A stretch of 26,364 bases of DNA, from assembly GCA_041674465.1 (NCBI GenBank), contig JBAYVV010000044.1, forward strand, positions 1 to 26,364, read 5' to 3'. The notes under the pieces were generated by a model. The model did no database searches. It was given only the letters and a program-made list of their open reading frames with translations, and was not told the origin of the DNA. This document shows positions 10,770-19,062 of the stretch, in pieces (positions within the stretch are counted from its first letter, which is position 1; every line of letters starts with the position of its first letter). The translations under genes and the position numbers were made by a program. The DNA is from JACRAR01 sp041674465 (lineage in GTDB: Bacteria; Pseudomonadota; Gammaproteobacteria; Burkholderiales; Rhodocyclaceae).

Positions 10770-12779
10770 ATGGCTGCCGATGCCCTGCTCGAGCGTGTTG
10801 CCGCGCTGCGCAGCGAGATCGAGCGGCACAACCAGGCCTACTATGTCCATGACCAGCCGAACGTGCCGGATGCGGAGTACGACCGGCTGTTTCGCGAGCT
10901 GCAGCAGCTCGAGGCCAACCATCCCGAACTGAGCTCACCCGATTCACCGACGCAGCGTGTCGGTGGGGCGCCCCTGGCGGAGTTTCCCCAGGTCGCGCAT
11001 GGTGTGCCGATGCTGTCGCTCAACAATGCTTTCGCCGATGACGAAGTTGCTGCCTTCGACCGCCGTTGCCGGGAAGGTCTGGGCGTCGAGGCGGTGGATT
11101 ACGCCGTCGAACCCAAGTTTGATGGCCTTGCGATCACCCTCATCTATGAGCATGGCATCTTCGTGCGCGGTGCAACGCGAGGTGATGGAGAGACCGGCGA
11201 AGATGTGACGCTCAACCTGCGCACCGTCAGGAATATCCCGCTGCGCCTGTCAGGCACTGCGCAACCTGAGCATCTCGAAGTGCGCGGCGAAGTCCTGATC
11301 TTCCGCCGCGATTTTGAAAAGCTCAATCAGCAGCAGCGTGCCGCCGGCCTCAAGGAGTTTGCCAATCCGCGCAATGCCGCAGCCGGCAGCCTGCGCCAGC
11401 TCGATCCGAAAATCACCGCGCAACGTCCGTTGCGCTTCTTCGCCTACGGCGTGGCGGCATCGAGTGATTCCCCGCCCGACACCCATGCCGTGCTGATGGC
11501 GCAACTTGGCCACTGGTGCTTGCCTGTTGCAGGGGAGGCTGATGTGGTGAGCGGCCTGTCCGGACTGTTGGGCTACTACGCGCGCATCGGCGCAGCGCGT
11601 GACAGCCTGGCCTATGACATCGACGGCGTGGTGTACAAGGTCAACCGCCTTGCCGACCAGCAGAAGCTCGGCTTCGTCGCGCGTGCGCCGCGCTTTGCGA
11701 TCGCTCACAAGTTCCCGGCGCAGGAAGCCCTGACCACGGTCGAGGCCATTGAAGTTCAAGTCGGCCGCACCGGGGCGCTCACCCCCGTGGCACGCTTGGC
11801 GCCGGTGTTCGTCGGCGGGGTGACGGTGACCAATGCCACGCTGCATAACGAGGATGAAGTGCGCCGCAAGGATGTCCGTGTCGGCGACACGGTCAGTGTG
11901 CGCCGCGCCGGTGACGTGATTCCTGAAGTGGTTGCGGTGGTGCTGGAGAAGCGTCCCGATAACGCGCGTGAATTCGTCATGCCATCGACTTGCCCGGTGT
12001 GCGGCTCACAGGTGGAGAAACCAGCGGACGAGGCCATTGCGCGCTGCAGCGGCGGACTGTATTGCCCCGCGCAGCGCAAGCAGGCCCTGCTGCATTTCGC
12101 TGCGCGGCGCGCCATGGATATCGAGGGACTCGGCGACAAGCTCATCGAGCAGCTGGTCGACCACGACATCCTCCAGACACCGGCGGACATCTACCGGCTC
12201 GATCTCGGCAAGCTCGTCAATCTCGAACGCATGGCGGAAAAATCCGCGGGCAACATTCTGACCGCGATCCAGCACAGCAGGCAGACCAGCCTGGCGCGCT
12301 TCATCTATGCCCTGGGCATCCGCAATGTCGGCGAGGCGACCGCCAAGGATCTGGCGCGCCATTTTGGCAGCCTGGATGCCCTGATCGGAGCCGGTGAAGC
12401 TGATTTGCTGCAGGTGAACGATGTCGGACCGGTGGTGGCGGTCTCAATCGTGCGTTTTTTTGCCGAGCCGCATAATCTGGAGGTTATCGCGGCCTTGCGC
12501 GCCGCCGGCCTGACTTGGGCAGAAGGCGAGGCGGCCGCAGTGGTATCCTCTGCCGTGGTCGGCAAGACCTTCGTGCTGACCGGAACCCTGCCCACGTTGA
12601 GCCGCGATCAGGCGAAAGACATGATCGAAGCCCTGGGTGGCAAGGTGGCCGGCTCGGTGTCGGGCAAGACCGACTATGTGGTCGCAGGCGAAGCTGCGGG
12701 CTCCAAGCTGGACAAGGCGCAACAACTGGGCGTCGCAGTCCTCGATGAAGCACAACTACTGGAATTGCTGAAGACATGA
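10770..12779 (+). CDS. ligA: NAD+-dependent DNA ligase
   Basis: The 669-residue replicative ligase seals nicks using NAD+. The N-terminal Ia domain (AYYVHDQPNVPDAEYD) is followed by the adenylation domain with the nucleophile Lys116 (EPKFDGLA), the OB fold, and a zinc finger with Cys408, Cys411, Cys426 and Cys432, the same numbering as in the E. coli enzyme. Helix-hairpin-helix repeats follow (about 445-575), and then a C-terminal BRCT domain (about 590-669, GKTFVLTGTLPTLSRDQAK). All expected parts are present. It starts 3 nt after zipA and its stop overlaps the galU start (ATGA at 12776-12779), indicating translational coupling. Confidence 0.98.
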   Translation: MAADALLERVAALRSEIERHNQAYYVHDQPNVPDAEYDRLFRELQQLEANHPELSSPDSPTQRVGGAPLAEFPQVAHGVPMLSLNNAFADDEVAAFDRRCREGLGVEAVDYAVEPKFDGLAITLIYEHGIFVRGATRGDGETGEDVTLNLRTVRNIPLRLSGTAQPEHLEVRGEVLIFRRDFEKLNQQQRAAGLKEFANPRNAAAGSLRQLDPKITAQRPLRFFAYGVAASSDSPPDTHAVLMAQLGHWCLPVAGEADVVSGLSGLLGYYARIGAARDSLAYDIDGVVYKVNRLADQQKLGFVARAPRFAIAHKFPAQEALTTVEAIEVQVGRTGALTPVARLAPVFVGGVTVTNATLHNEDEVRRKDVRVGDTVSVRRAGDVIPEVVAVVLEKRPDNAREFVMPSTCPVCGSQVEKPADEAIARCSGGLYCPAQRKQALLHFAARRAMDIEGLGDKLIEQLVDHDILQTPADIYRLDLGKLVNLERMAEKSAGNILTAIQHSRQTSLARFIYALGIRNVGEATAKDLARHFGSLDALIGAGEADLLQVNDVGPVVAVSIVRFFAEPHNLEVIAALRAAGLTWAEGEAAAVVSSAVVGKTFVLTGTLPTLSRDQAKDMIEALGGKVAGSVSGKTDYVVAGEAAGSKLDKAQQLGVAVLDEAQLLELLKT

Positions 12780-13645
12780 AAAAAGTCACCAAAGCCGTAT
12801 TCCCCGTCGCCGGGCTGGGCACCCGCTTCCTGCCGGCGACCAAGGCCAGTCCCAAGGAAATGATGCCGATCGTGGACAAGCCGCTGATCCAGTTCGCGGT
12901 GGAAGAGGCGATCGCCGCCGGCATCACCGACATGATTTTCGTCACCGGCCGCAGCAAGCGCTCCATTGAGGACCACTTCGACAAGGCCTACGAACTCGAG
13001 AGCGAACTGGAAATTCGCGGCAAAACCGATACGCTGGAATTTGTACGCAAGCTCCTGCCCAAAGAGATCAACTGCATCTACATCCGCCAGGCCGAAGCAC
13101 TGGGCCTTGGTCATGCCATCCTCTGCGCCAAGCCGGTGGTCGGCGATGAGCCGTTCGCGGTGTTGCTCGCCGATGACCTGCTCGACAACGACCCGCCGGT
13201 CATCAAGCAGATGGTCGACACCTACGACTACTACCAGTGCTCGATACTCGGCGTGCAGGAAGTGCCCCGCTCCGAAACCGGCAGCTACGGCATCGTCGCC
13301 GCGCGGCCCCTGGCAGAACGGATCGAGCAGATCAGCGGCATCGTCGAAAAGCCGCAGCCGGCCGATGCCCCGTCAACTCTGGCCGTGGTTGGCCGCTATA
13401 TCCTGACCCATCGCATCTTCCATTACCTGGAACACGTGAAGCCCGGCAAGGGCGGCGAAATCCAGCTCACCGACGGCATCGCTGCACTGCTCGCCGAGCA
13501 GCAGGTGCTGGCCTACCGCTACCACGGCACCCGTTACGACTGCGGCTCCAAACTGGGTTACTTGCAGGCCATGGTCGAATTCGGCCTGCGCCACGCCGAG
13601 GTCGGCAAGGAGTTTGCTGCGTATCTGGACAGCCGAGGAAAGTAA
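12776..13645 (+). CDS. galU: UTP-glucose-1-phosphate uridylyltransferase
   Basis: A 289-residue nucleotidyltransferase making UDP-glucose from UTP and glucose 1-phosphate, a precursor for LPS, exopolysaccharide and other glycans. The diagnostic N-terminal loop is GLGTRFLPATKASPKEMMP (13-31), followed by VDKPLIQFAVEEA; QAEALGLGHA (about 104-113), LLADDLLD (about 137-144) and GSYGIV (about 168-173) are also present. It is the last gene of the smc operon, overlapping ligA by 4 nt, and it converges on the HlyIII-like gene with 4 nt between stop codons, leaving no room for separate terminators. Confidence 0.96.
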   Translation: MKKVTKAVFPVAGLGTRFLPATKASPKEMMPIVDKPLIQFAVEEAIAAGITDMIFVTGRSKRSIEDHFDKAYELESELEIRGKTDTLEFVRKLLPKEINCIYIRQAEALGLGHAILCAKPVVGDEPFAVLLADDLLDNDPPVIKQMVDTYDYYQCSILGVQEVPRSETGSYGIVAARPLAERIEQISGIVEKPQPADAPSTLAVVGRYILTHRIFHYLEHVKPGKGGEIQLTDGIAALLAEQQVLAYRYHGTRYDCGSKLGYLQAMVEFGLRHAEVGKEFAAYLDSRGK

Positions 13646-13649
13646 GTTC

Positions 13650-14312
13650 CTAGGCCGGCCAGGGGATGACGTAGAACAGGACGGCAAAGTAGTGCAGCGC
13701 GCTGGCGAGCAATACCCAGCCATGCCAGATCGCATGGTTATAAGGCAGGCTGCGCCATTTGTAGAAAATCACCCCGCCCGTGTAGGCGATGCCGCCGCCC
13801 ACCAACAGCACCAGGCCGCCATTGCCGACGTTTTCGATCAGCGGCTTGGCCCCGATTACCGCGATCCACCCCATCAGTATGTAGAGCGACACCATCAGAC
13901 CATGCCGGCGGCCGCGCAGCACCAGCCGCAACCCGATGCCTGAAATGGCCAGGATCCAGATTGCCGCCAGCAGCGACCAGCCCCATGGGCCGGAGAGATT
14001 GATCAGCATGAAGGGCGTATAGGTTCCCGCGATCAACAGGAAAATCGCCGAATGGTCCAGCGTGCGCAGCACCTGCTTGACGCGTTCGATCTGGATGCTG
14101 TGGTAAAGCGTCGAGGTAGTGAAGCAGATGATCAGGGTGGCGCCATAGATGGCGCAGGCTGCCACATGCAGGCTGCCGCCGTAAATCGCCGCATAAGCGC
14201 AAAGGACGGCCAACCCGGCAATCGCCAGGAGGATGCCGATGCCGTGGGTGACGCTGTTCGCGATCTCCTCACGCAATGAGTAGCGCGGCAGTGCGGGCAG
14301 GTCGGCCATCAA
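13650..14312 (-). CDS. Hemolysin III / PAQR-family membrane protein
   Basis: A 220-residue protein with about seven predicted transmembrane helices. The PAQR/HlyIII landmarks are SVTHGIG (20-26), STLYHSIQ (67-74), LDHSAIFLLIAGTYTPF (84-100) and the C-terminal HAIWHGWVLLASALHYFAV (193-211). Conserved Ser, Asp and His residues form the metal site proposed for this hydrolase-like superfamily. Bacterial members (YqfA/TrhA) are linked to membrane homeostasis; haemolysis is not established for most. The start is 14312 or the adjacent ATG at 14309. It lies 9 nt downstream of the MaoC-like gene and is probably co-transcribed with it. Confidence 0.9.
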   Translation of the reverse strand: MMADLPALPRYSLREEIANSVTHGIGILLAIAGLAVLCAYAAIYGGSLHVAACAIYGATLIICFTTSTLYHSIQIERVKQVLRTLDHSAIFLLIAGTYTPFMLINLSGPWGWSLLAAIWILAISGIGLRLVLRGRRHGLMVSLYILMGWIAVIGAKPLIENVGNGGLVLLVGGGIAYTGGVIFYKWRSLPYNHAIWHGWVLLASALHYFAVLFYVIPWPA

Positions 14313-14321
14313 GGGTGGGTG

Positions 14322-14816
14322 TTACCCTGCAGGGGTATTGCGGCAGGAGACGAGATTCATCGCCAGCATGGTCATGACGACTTCCCGCTTCTGATTGAGT
14401 ACTTCGATGGCGGATTTGACCAGCCCGCGGTCGGGCTTGGATACCGAGCGCCTGGCTTCGACCACGGTGATGCGCAGGTTCAAAGCATCGCCAGGTCGAA
14501 CCGGGATCAACCATCTCAGTTCATCCACGCCTGGCGAAACCAGGCCGGCGTTCTTCGACAGGTAATGGTCGCAGAACAGGCGCATCATCAATGCGCAGGT
14601 CATCCAGCCGCTGGCGATCAGGCCGCCGAAGCGGGATTTCAGGGCCGCTTCCGGATCGGTATGGAAATCCTGCGGATCGTAGCGCTTACCGAAGGCAATG
14701 ACTTCGTCGGCCGTCACTTCGATCGGGCCGAATTCATGCACGGCGCCCGCAACGTAGTCCTCGAAGTAGCGGTCGTCTATTACAGATGAAAATGAGGAAA
14801 GTTTCTTTTCAGTCAT
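14322..14816 (-). CDS. MaoC-like (R)-hydratase/dehydratase family protein
   Basis: A 164-residue single hot-dog-fold protein. The hydratase motif is YDPQDFHTDPEAA, where Asp47 and His52 (D-x4-H) form the catalytic dyad and are followed by FGGLIASGWMT, the conserved helix over the active site. Such proteins hydrate or dehydrate acyl-CoA thioesters; the physiological substrate is unknown. AAGGAA lies about 10 nt upstream of the ATG at 14816. Directly downstream is the HlyIII-like gene, suggesting a membrane-lipid connection, which is only inference. Upstream 14817-14949 holds no gene. Confidence 0.88.
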   Translation of the reverse strand: MTEKKLSSFSSVIDDRYFEDYVAGAVHEFGPIEVTADEVIAFGKRYDPQDFHTDPEAALKSRFGGLIASGWMTCALMMRLFCDHYLSKNAGLVSPGVDELRWLIPVRPGDALNLRITVVEARRSVSKPDRGLVKSAIEVLNQKREVVMTMLAMNLVSCRNTPAG

Positions 14817-14949
14817 GCTCAGAGATTCCTTGCAGTTCAGTACGTATTATGCTGCAGCGCGGTTGGTGCGCTCGTGTTCGATCTCAGCAAAATCTTAAGT
14901 AGCAAATAAGGTATCCAGGCTCAGTGGGCAAGTATGGCCAAGCTCGTGA

Positions 14950-15246
14950 TCATTTTTCGCTTCGCCTGCCCCAATAAAACGGGCGCCGTCTATGATGCGC
15001 GACGGCGGCGATGACGACCTCGTCGCCAGCAATGGTATAGATCAAGTTGTATGGAAAACGGCGCAACGAAAATTTGCGCAGTTCATCTTCCATCGGGCTG
15101 CCAATACTCGGCTGCGATGCAAGGATGCCAGCCGCGCGATGCACCTCTTTGATGAAGGCAATGCCCAGGCCCTGCGCTTTATCTTCGTAATATCTGGCCG
15201 ATTCACGAAACTCGACATCTGCTTCAGGCAGGAACCGGGCTTTCAT
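14950..15246 (-). CDS. ParE/RelE-family toxin
   Basis: A 98-residue basic protein with the RelE/ParE fold signature: MKARFLPEADVEFRESARYYE at the start, then GIAFIKEVHRAAGILASQPSIGSP, followed by KFSLRRFPYNLIYTIAGDEVVIAAVAHHRRRPFYW. This closing His/Arg-rich strand is typical of ParE-like members. It overlaps the antitoxin gene by 4 nt (ATGA), so the pair is translationally coupled with antitoxin first. Whether it inhibits gyrase (ParE) or cuts mRNA (RelE) cannot be read from the sequence. Confidence 0.87.
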   Translation of the reverse strand: MKARFLPEADVEFRESARYYEDKAQGLGIAFIKEVHRAAGILASQPSIGSPMEDELRKFSLRRFPYNLIYTIAGDEVVIAAVAHHRRRPFYWGRRSEK

Positions 15247-15473
15247 TCGAGATCAGTCAATGCCCTGCGAAATACTTCCTCGGCTGGAATGGTCTCGACC
15301 TGACCCGCTCGATATGCAGCTAGGCGCCTCATGGCTTCCTCGAACCAGAGTTTCTCCACTTCGGCATCGTTCGGTTCGTCCAGGCTGGTCAATAACTGTT
15401 CGGCCAGCTTCGCGCGATCACTCAGTTCCATATCTCGGGTGAGCGGCAAGATTTCATTCAAAGTAGTGGGCAT
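15243..15473 (-). CDS. Addiction-module antitoxin (Unstab_antitox type)
   Basis: A 76-residue acidic protein: MPTTLNEILPLTRDMELSDRAKLAEQLLTSLDEP, then EKLWFEEAMRRLAAYRAGQVETIPAEEVFRRAL. This matches the short antitoxin family that ends with the (I/V)PAEEVF segment and pairs with RelE/ParE toxins. The start at 15473 is chosen over an ATG at 15488, because AAAGGA sits 7 nt before it. Antitoxin-first order with a 4-nt overlap onto the toxin is typical. DNA-binding autoregulation is likely for the pair; a candidate operator lies at 15529-15560. Confidence 0.86.
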   Translation of the reverse strand: MPTTLNEILPLTRDMELSDRAKLAEQLLTSLDEPNDAEVEKLWFEEAMRRLAAYRAGQVETIPAEEVFRRALTDLE

Positions 15474-15528
15474 AATAAATCCTTTCATTTTGAGATAACG
15501 AGAGAGCCTGAGCTACTTCGAAGCTGTT

Positions 15529-15560
15529 CGTACTTGATTGGATTGAGGACTGCAAGTACG
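15529..15560. repeat. Inverted repeat upstream of the ParE-type module
   Basis: CGTACTTG (15529-15536) is exactly complementary to CAAGTACG (15553-15560) with 16 nt between them. It lies 56-87 nt before the antitoxin ATG, a reasonable operator position. The rest of the roughly 308-nt gap 15474-15781 shows no gene. Confidence 0.4.
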
Positions 15561-15748
15561 GCCAGCCTTCCTCTTTCCTTGGAAATGGAAGACACGACTC
15601 GAAGTATCGTTGGTCAGGTTTCCCCAGTCAATGACTATTCCCTATCTTGAAAATCCGCCAGTGTCCACCACTATTAAGAGGTATTGATGGGGATGATTGC
15701 GAAGATTGAGGTGATCTTGGCGCCCGCAGGGTAGCCTGCAGGCAAAGT

Positions 15749-15766
15749 TCTGAAGCCGTCTTCAGA
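15749..15766 (-). terminator. Possible terminator of typA
   Basis: TCTGAAG and CTTCAGA form a 7-bp stem with a 4-nt loop, 16 nt past the typA stop. Only a weak T run (AACTTTG) follows on the minus strand, so this is tentative. Confidence 0.33.
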
Positions 15767-15781
15767 TTGATAATATTGGTA

Positions 15782-17596
15782 TCAGGCCGTTGCCCGGCTG
15801 GCGCGCTTGCGCTCGATCTCCGACAGGAAGCGCTTGCGGATGCGGATCGACTTCGGCGTGATTTCCACCAGTTCGTCGTCGGCGATGAATTCCACGGCGG
15901 ACTCCAGCGTGATCTGGATCGGCGGCACCAGGCGCACTGCTTCGTCGGTGCCGGAGGAGCGCACGTTGGTGAGCTGCTTGCCCTTGATCGGGTTCACCAC
16001 CAGGTCGTTGTCGCGGCTATGCACGCCGATGATCATGCCTTCGTAAAGCGGATCGCCGTGCGAGGCGAACATGCGCCCGCGATCCTGCAGTTTCCACAAG
16101 GCATAGGCGACGGCGTGGCCGTTCTCGGCCGAGATCAGCACGCCGTTGCGGCGCTCGGACATGTCGCCGGCCAGCGGGCCGTAGTCATCGAAGACGTGGC
16201 TCGCCAGTCCGGTGCCGCGTGTCAGCGTCAGGAACTCGCCCTGAAAGCCGATCAGTCCGCGTGCCGGGATGCGATACTCAAGGCGCACCCGCCCCCTGCC
16301 GTCAGGCTGCATGTCCTGCAATTCGCCGCGACGCCGGCCGAGTTCCTCCATGACCCCACCCTGGTTGGTCTCCTCGACATCGACGGTGAGCATTTCGTAG
16401 GGTTCCTGTTTTTCGCCGTTGATCTCTTTCAGGATCACGCGCGGTCTCGAGACAGCCAGTTCGTAGCCTTCGCGGCGCATGTTTTCAAGCAGGATGGTCA
16501 GGTGCAGCTCGCCGCGTCCCGAGACCAGGAAGATGTCGGCGTCCGCGGTTTCCTCGACGCGCAGGGCGACGTTGCCGAGCAGTTCCTTCTGCAGGCGCTC
16601 GCGCAATTGCCGGCTGGTGACGTATTTGCCTTCCTTGCCGGCGAAGGGCGAGGTATTCACCTGGAAGTTCATGGTCAGGGTCGGCTCGTCCACCTTGAGC
16701 GGCGGCAGGCCGACCGGATTTTCCACATCGCACACCGTGACGCCGATGCCGACCTGGTCGATGCCGGTGACCAGCACGATATCGCCGGCCTCGGCCTGTT
16801 GCGCGACTTCGCGCTCGAGTCCCTGGAAGACGAAAACCTGGTTGACCTTGGAGCGCCCGAGCAACTCGTCGCCGTACATGACCGCGACCTCCTGCGCCGG
16901 CCGGATGCGGCCGTGGGTGATGCGGCCGATGCCGATGCGGCCGATATAGCTCGAGTAGTCAAGGGAGCAAATTTGCAGTTGCAGGGGGCCGTCGACATCG
17001 ACGTTGGGTTGCGACACATGCTGCAGAATTGCCTCGAACAGCGGCCGCATGTCAGTGCCCGGCTGCTTGGCGTCGAGCATGGCATAGCCGTTGAGCGCCG
17101 AGGCGAACACCACCGGGAAATCCATCTGTTCCTCGCTTGCGCCGAGTTTGTCGAACAGATCGAAAGTATGATTGATAACCCAGTCCGGCCTGGCGCCGGG
17201 ACGGTCGATCTTGTTCACCACGACGATCGGCTTCAGGCCCAGGGCGAGCGCCTTGCGCGTGACGAAGCGCGTCTGCGGCATCGGCCCCTCGACCGCATCG
17301 ACCAGCAGCAGGGCGCCATCCACCATCGACAGCACGCGCTCGACTTCACCGCCAAAATCCGCGTGTCCCGGTGTGTCCACGATATTGATGTGGGTGCCTT
17401 CGAAGCTGATCGCACAGTTCTTGGCCAGGATGGTGATGCCGCGTTCCCGCTCCAGGTCGTTCGAATCCATGACGCGCTCGGTCATTTGCTGGTGGGCGGC
17501 GAAAGTGCCGGACTGACGCAGCAACTGGTCGACCAGGGTGGTCTTGCCGTGGTCGACGTGAGCGATGATGGCGATATTACGAATGGATCGGGACAT
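15782..17596 (-). CDS. typA: Ribosome-associated GTPase TypA/BipA
   Basis: A translational GTPase related to EF-G that acts in 50S assembly and stress or cold adaptation. The 604-residue protein has G1 AHVDHGKTT (12-20), G2 RGITI, G3 DTPGHADFGGEVER and G4 NKIDRPGARPDW. Domain II, EF-G-like domains III and V (GRGELHLTILLENMRREGYE), and the TypA-specific C-terminal domain (GTGLASHVFDDYGP, ENGHAVAYALWKLQDRG) follow. The start is placed at 17596 (MSRSIRNIAI), the usual family start. An extended -10 element at 17628-17636 would begin the transcript downstream of the alternative ATG at 17629. It diverges from mtnP. Confidence 0.97.
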   Translation of the reverse strand: MSRSIRNIAIIAHVDHGKTTLVDQLLRQSGTFAAHQQMTERVMDSNDLERERGITILAKNCAISFEGTHINIVDTPGHADFGGEVERVLSMVDGALLLVDAVEGPMPQTRFVTRKALALGLKPIVVVNKIDRPGARPDWVINHTFDLFDKLGASEEQMDFPVVFASALNGYAMLDAKQPGTDMRPLFEAILQHVSQPNVDVDGPLQLQICSLDYSSYIGRIGIGRITHGRIRPAQEVAVMYGDELLGRSKVNQVFVFQGLEREVAQQAEAGDIVLVTGIDQVGIGVTVCDVENPVGLPPLKVDEPTLTMNFQVNTSPFAGKEGKYVTSRQLRERLQKELLGNVALRVEETADADIFLVSGRGELHLTILLENMRREGYELAVSRPRVILKEINGEKQEPYEMLTVDVEETNQGGVMEELGRRRGELQDMQPDGRGRVRLEYRIPARGLIGFQGEFLTLTRGTGLASHVFDDYGPLAGDMSERRNGVLISAENGHAVAYALWKLQDRGRMFASHGDPLYEGMIIGVHSRDNDLVVNPIKGKQLTNVRSSGTDEAVRLVPPIQITLESAVEFIADDELVEITPKSIRIRKRFLSEIERKRASRATA

Positions 17597-17627
17597 GGGA
17601 TTTTGCGGTGCAACAGAAAGGGGGCGC

Positions 17628-17636
17628 ATTGTAGCA
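17628..17636 (-). promoter_or_regulatory. Extended -10 promoter of typA
   Basis: TGCTACAAT on the minus strand fits the extended -10 form TGnTATAAT, with a predicted leader of about 25 nt to the typA ATG at 17596. No good -35 is seen. Confidence 0.45.
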
Positions 17637-17673
17637 TGCGTGCCGGTTCTGGCCCATCAAGTATTTGATGACA

Positions 17674-17682
17674 TGATAGAAT
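17674..17682 (+). promoter_or_regulatory. Extended -10 promoter of mtnP-def
   Basis: TGATAGAAT fits an extended -10 element and gives a leader of about 24 nt to the mtnP ATG. A small inverted repeat, ATCAA-GTAT-TTGAT, lies just upstream (17656-17669). Confidence 0.42.
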
Positions 17683-17712
17683 TTTGCATCAAACCCTTTC
17701 CGGACACGAATC

Positions 17713-18459
17713 ATGCTGGCAATCATTGGCGGTAGCGGTCTGACCCAATTGGCCAGCCTGGACATTTCCCACAAGCAGGTGGTGCGCACACCCTATGGCG
17801 AGCCTTCCGGTGTGCTGACCTTTGGCAAGATCGGCGGTCGCGATGTGGTGTTCCTGGCGCGCCATGGCCATGGCCACACCATTCCGCCGCATCTGGTGAA
17901 TTACCGCGCGAATATCTGGGCGCTGGCCGAGACCGCAGGGGCCACGCAGATCGTTTCGGTGGGTTCCGCAGGCGGCATCCGTCCCGATCTCGCTCCGGGC
18001 GTGCTGGTGGTTCCAGACCAGATCATCGACTACACCTGGGGCCGGCAGATCACCTTTCATGACAGCCGCGATGCGCAAGTGGTGCATATCGATTTCACCG
18101 AACCCTATGACGCCGGGTTGCGCAAGCAACTGCTCGTTGCCGCCGAGGCCGCCGGCGAATCGATCACCGACGGCGCAGTGTATGCCGCCACCCAGGGGCC
18201 GCGCCTGGAAACTGCCGCCGAAGTCACCCGCCTGGAGCGCGACGGCGCCCACATCGTCGGCATGACCGGCATGCCGGAAGCCGCCCTGGCAAGGGAAGCC
18301 GGCGTACCCTATGCCGCCCTGACGGTCATCGCGAACTGGGCCGCCGGACGCGGCAACAGCGAACATGCCATCCACTTTGCGAATCTTGAGGATGTGCTGC
18401 AGATTGCCATGGTGCGGGTGCGCAAGATCCTCGAACATTTCTGCGCTGCCGGTTGTTGA
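17713..18459 (+). CDS. mtnP: S-methyl-5'-thioinosine phosphorylase (MTAP/PNP family)
   Basis: A 248-residue purine nucleoside phosphorylase-fold enzyme of methylthioadenosine salvage. Seen: the phosphate loop IIGGSG (5-10), RHGHGH (50-55), GSAGGIRPDLAPG (84-96), TQGPRLET (160-167) and GMTGMPEAALARE (183-195). True MTA phosphorylases usually have an Asn in GMTNMPEA and an Asp contacting the 6-amino group. Here Gly186 and Asn208 (VIANWAAG) match the thioinosine-specific form described in Pseudomonas, where a separate deaminase acts first. Specificity is therefore inferred from two positions. The gene is followed 2 nt later by a deformylase gene and is probably co-transcribed with it. Confidence 0.85.
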   Translation: MLAIIGGSGLTQLASLDISHKQVVRTPYGEPSGVLTFGKIGGRDVVFLARHGHGHTIPPHLVNYRANIWALAETAGATQIVSVGSAGGIRPDLAPGVLVVPDQIIDYTWGRQITFHDSRDAQVVHIDFTEPYDAGLRKQLLVAAEAAGESITDGAVYAATQGPRLETAAEVTRLERDGAHIVGMTGMPEAALAREAGVPYAALTVIANWAAGRGNSEHAIHFANLEDVLQIAMVRVRKILEHFCAAGC

Positions 18460-18461
18460 CC

Positions 18462-18989
18462 ATGATCCGCAATGTCCTGCGCATGGGTGATCCGCGCCTG
18501 CTGGCCAAGGCCCAGCCAGTCACGGATTTCAACACTGCGGAACTGAATGAACTTCTCGCCGACATGCGCGAGACCATGGACCATCTTGACGGTGCTGGCC
18601 TCGCCGCACCGCAAATCGGTGTCGGCTTGCGCGTCGTGATCTTCGGCTTCGAGGCCAATGCCCGCTATCCCGATGCGGCCCCCGTGCCCTACAGCGTGCT
18701 GATCAACCCGCAACTGACGCCGCTTTCGGACGAGACGGAGGAGGGCTGGGAAGGTTGCCTTTCCGTTCCCGGCCTGCGTGGCGTGGTGCCGCGCTGGAAG
18801 CACCTGCGCTATTCCGGCTGGAATGCCGAAGGGCGTTTTTTCGAGCGTGAGGTGGAAGGTTTTCATGCGCGCGTGGTGCAGCACGAGTGCGATCATCTTG
18901 AAGGAATCTTGTACCCGATGCGGATCAGAGACTTTAGCCGCTTTGGATTTACCGATGTGCTGGAATCTGTTCGAACTCCCAACGATTGA
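18462..18989 (+). CDS. def: Peptide deformylase
   Basis: A 175-residue metalloenzyme removing the formyl group from nascent N-termini. All three motifs are intact: GAGLAAPQIG (44-53), EGCLSVPG (97-104, metal ligand Cys99) and HECDHLEG (141-148, ligands His141 and His145 with catalytic Glu142). The ATG at 18462 gives the family start MIRNVLRMGDPRLL; upstream TTG codons overlap the mtnP stop and are unlikely. It is separated from fmt, its common partner, so it may be a second deformylase, which cannot be decided here. Confidence 0.95.
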   Translation: MIRNVLRMGDPRLLAKAQPVTDFNTAELNELLADMRETMDHLDGAGLAAPQIGVGLRVVIFGFEANARYPDAAPVPYSVLINPQLTPLSDETEEGWEGCLSVPGLRGVVPRWKHLRYSGWNAEGRFFEREVEGFHARVVQHECDHLEGILYPMRIRDFSRFGFTDVLESVRTPND

Positions 18990-19027
18990 TGGAATCAGTC
19001 CAGGGACGTAGTGTAATTATGATCGGC

Positions 19028-19056
19028 TTTACAGGTTCCGTATTGCGGAACATAAT
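19028..19056 (+). promoter_or_regulatory. higBA promoter with operator palindrome in the spacer
   Basis: The -35 TTTACA (19028-19033) and -10 CATAAT (19051-19056) are 17 nt apart. The spacer holds the inverted repeat GTTCCG-TATTG-CGGAAC (19035-19051). A HigA-type repressor bound there would block polymerase directly. The predicted transcript start falls at about the first base of the toxin ATG (19063), and no ribosome binding site is present, so the first gene may be translated from a leaderless mRNA. Confidence 0.62.
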
Positions 19057-19062
19057 AACGGC

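Noticed and set aside
15767..17668. A 633-residue plus-strand frame opposite typA
   Set aside because: typA is complete with all GTPase motifs; this frame is its His/Asp/Ala-rich shadow.
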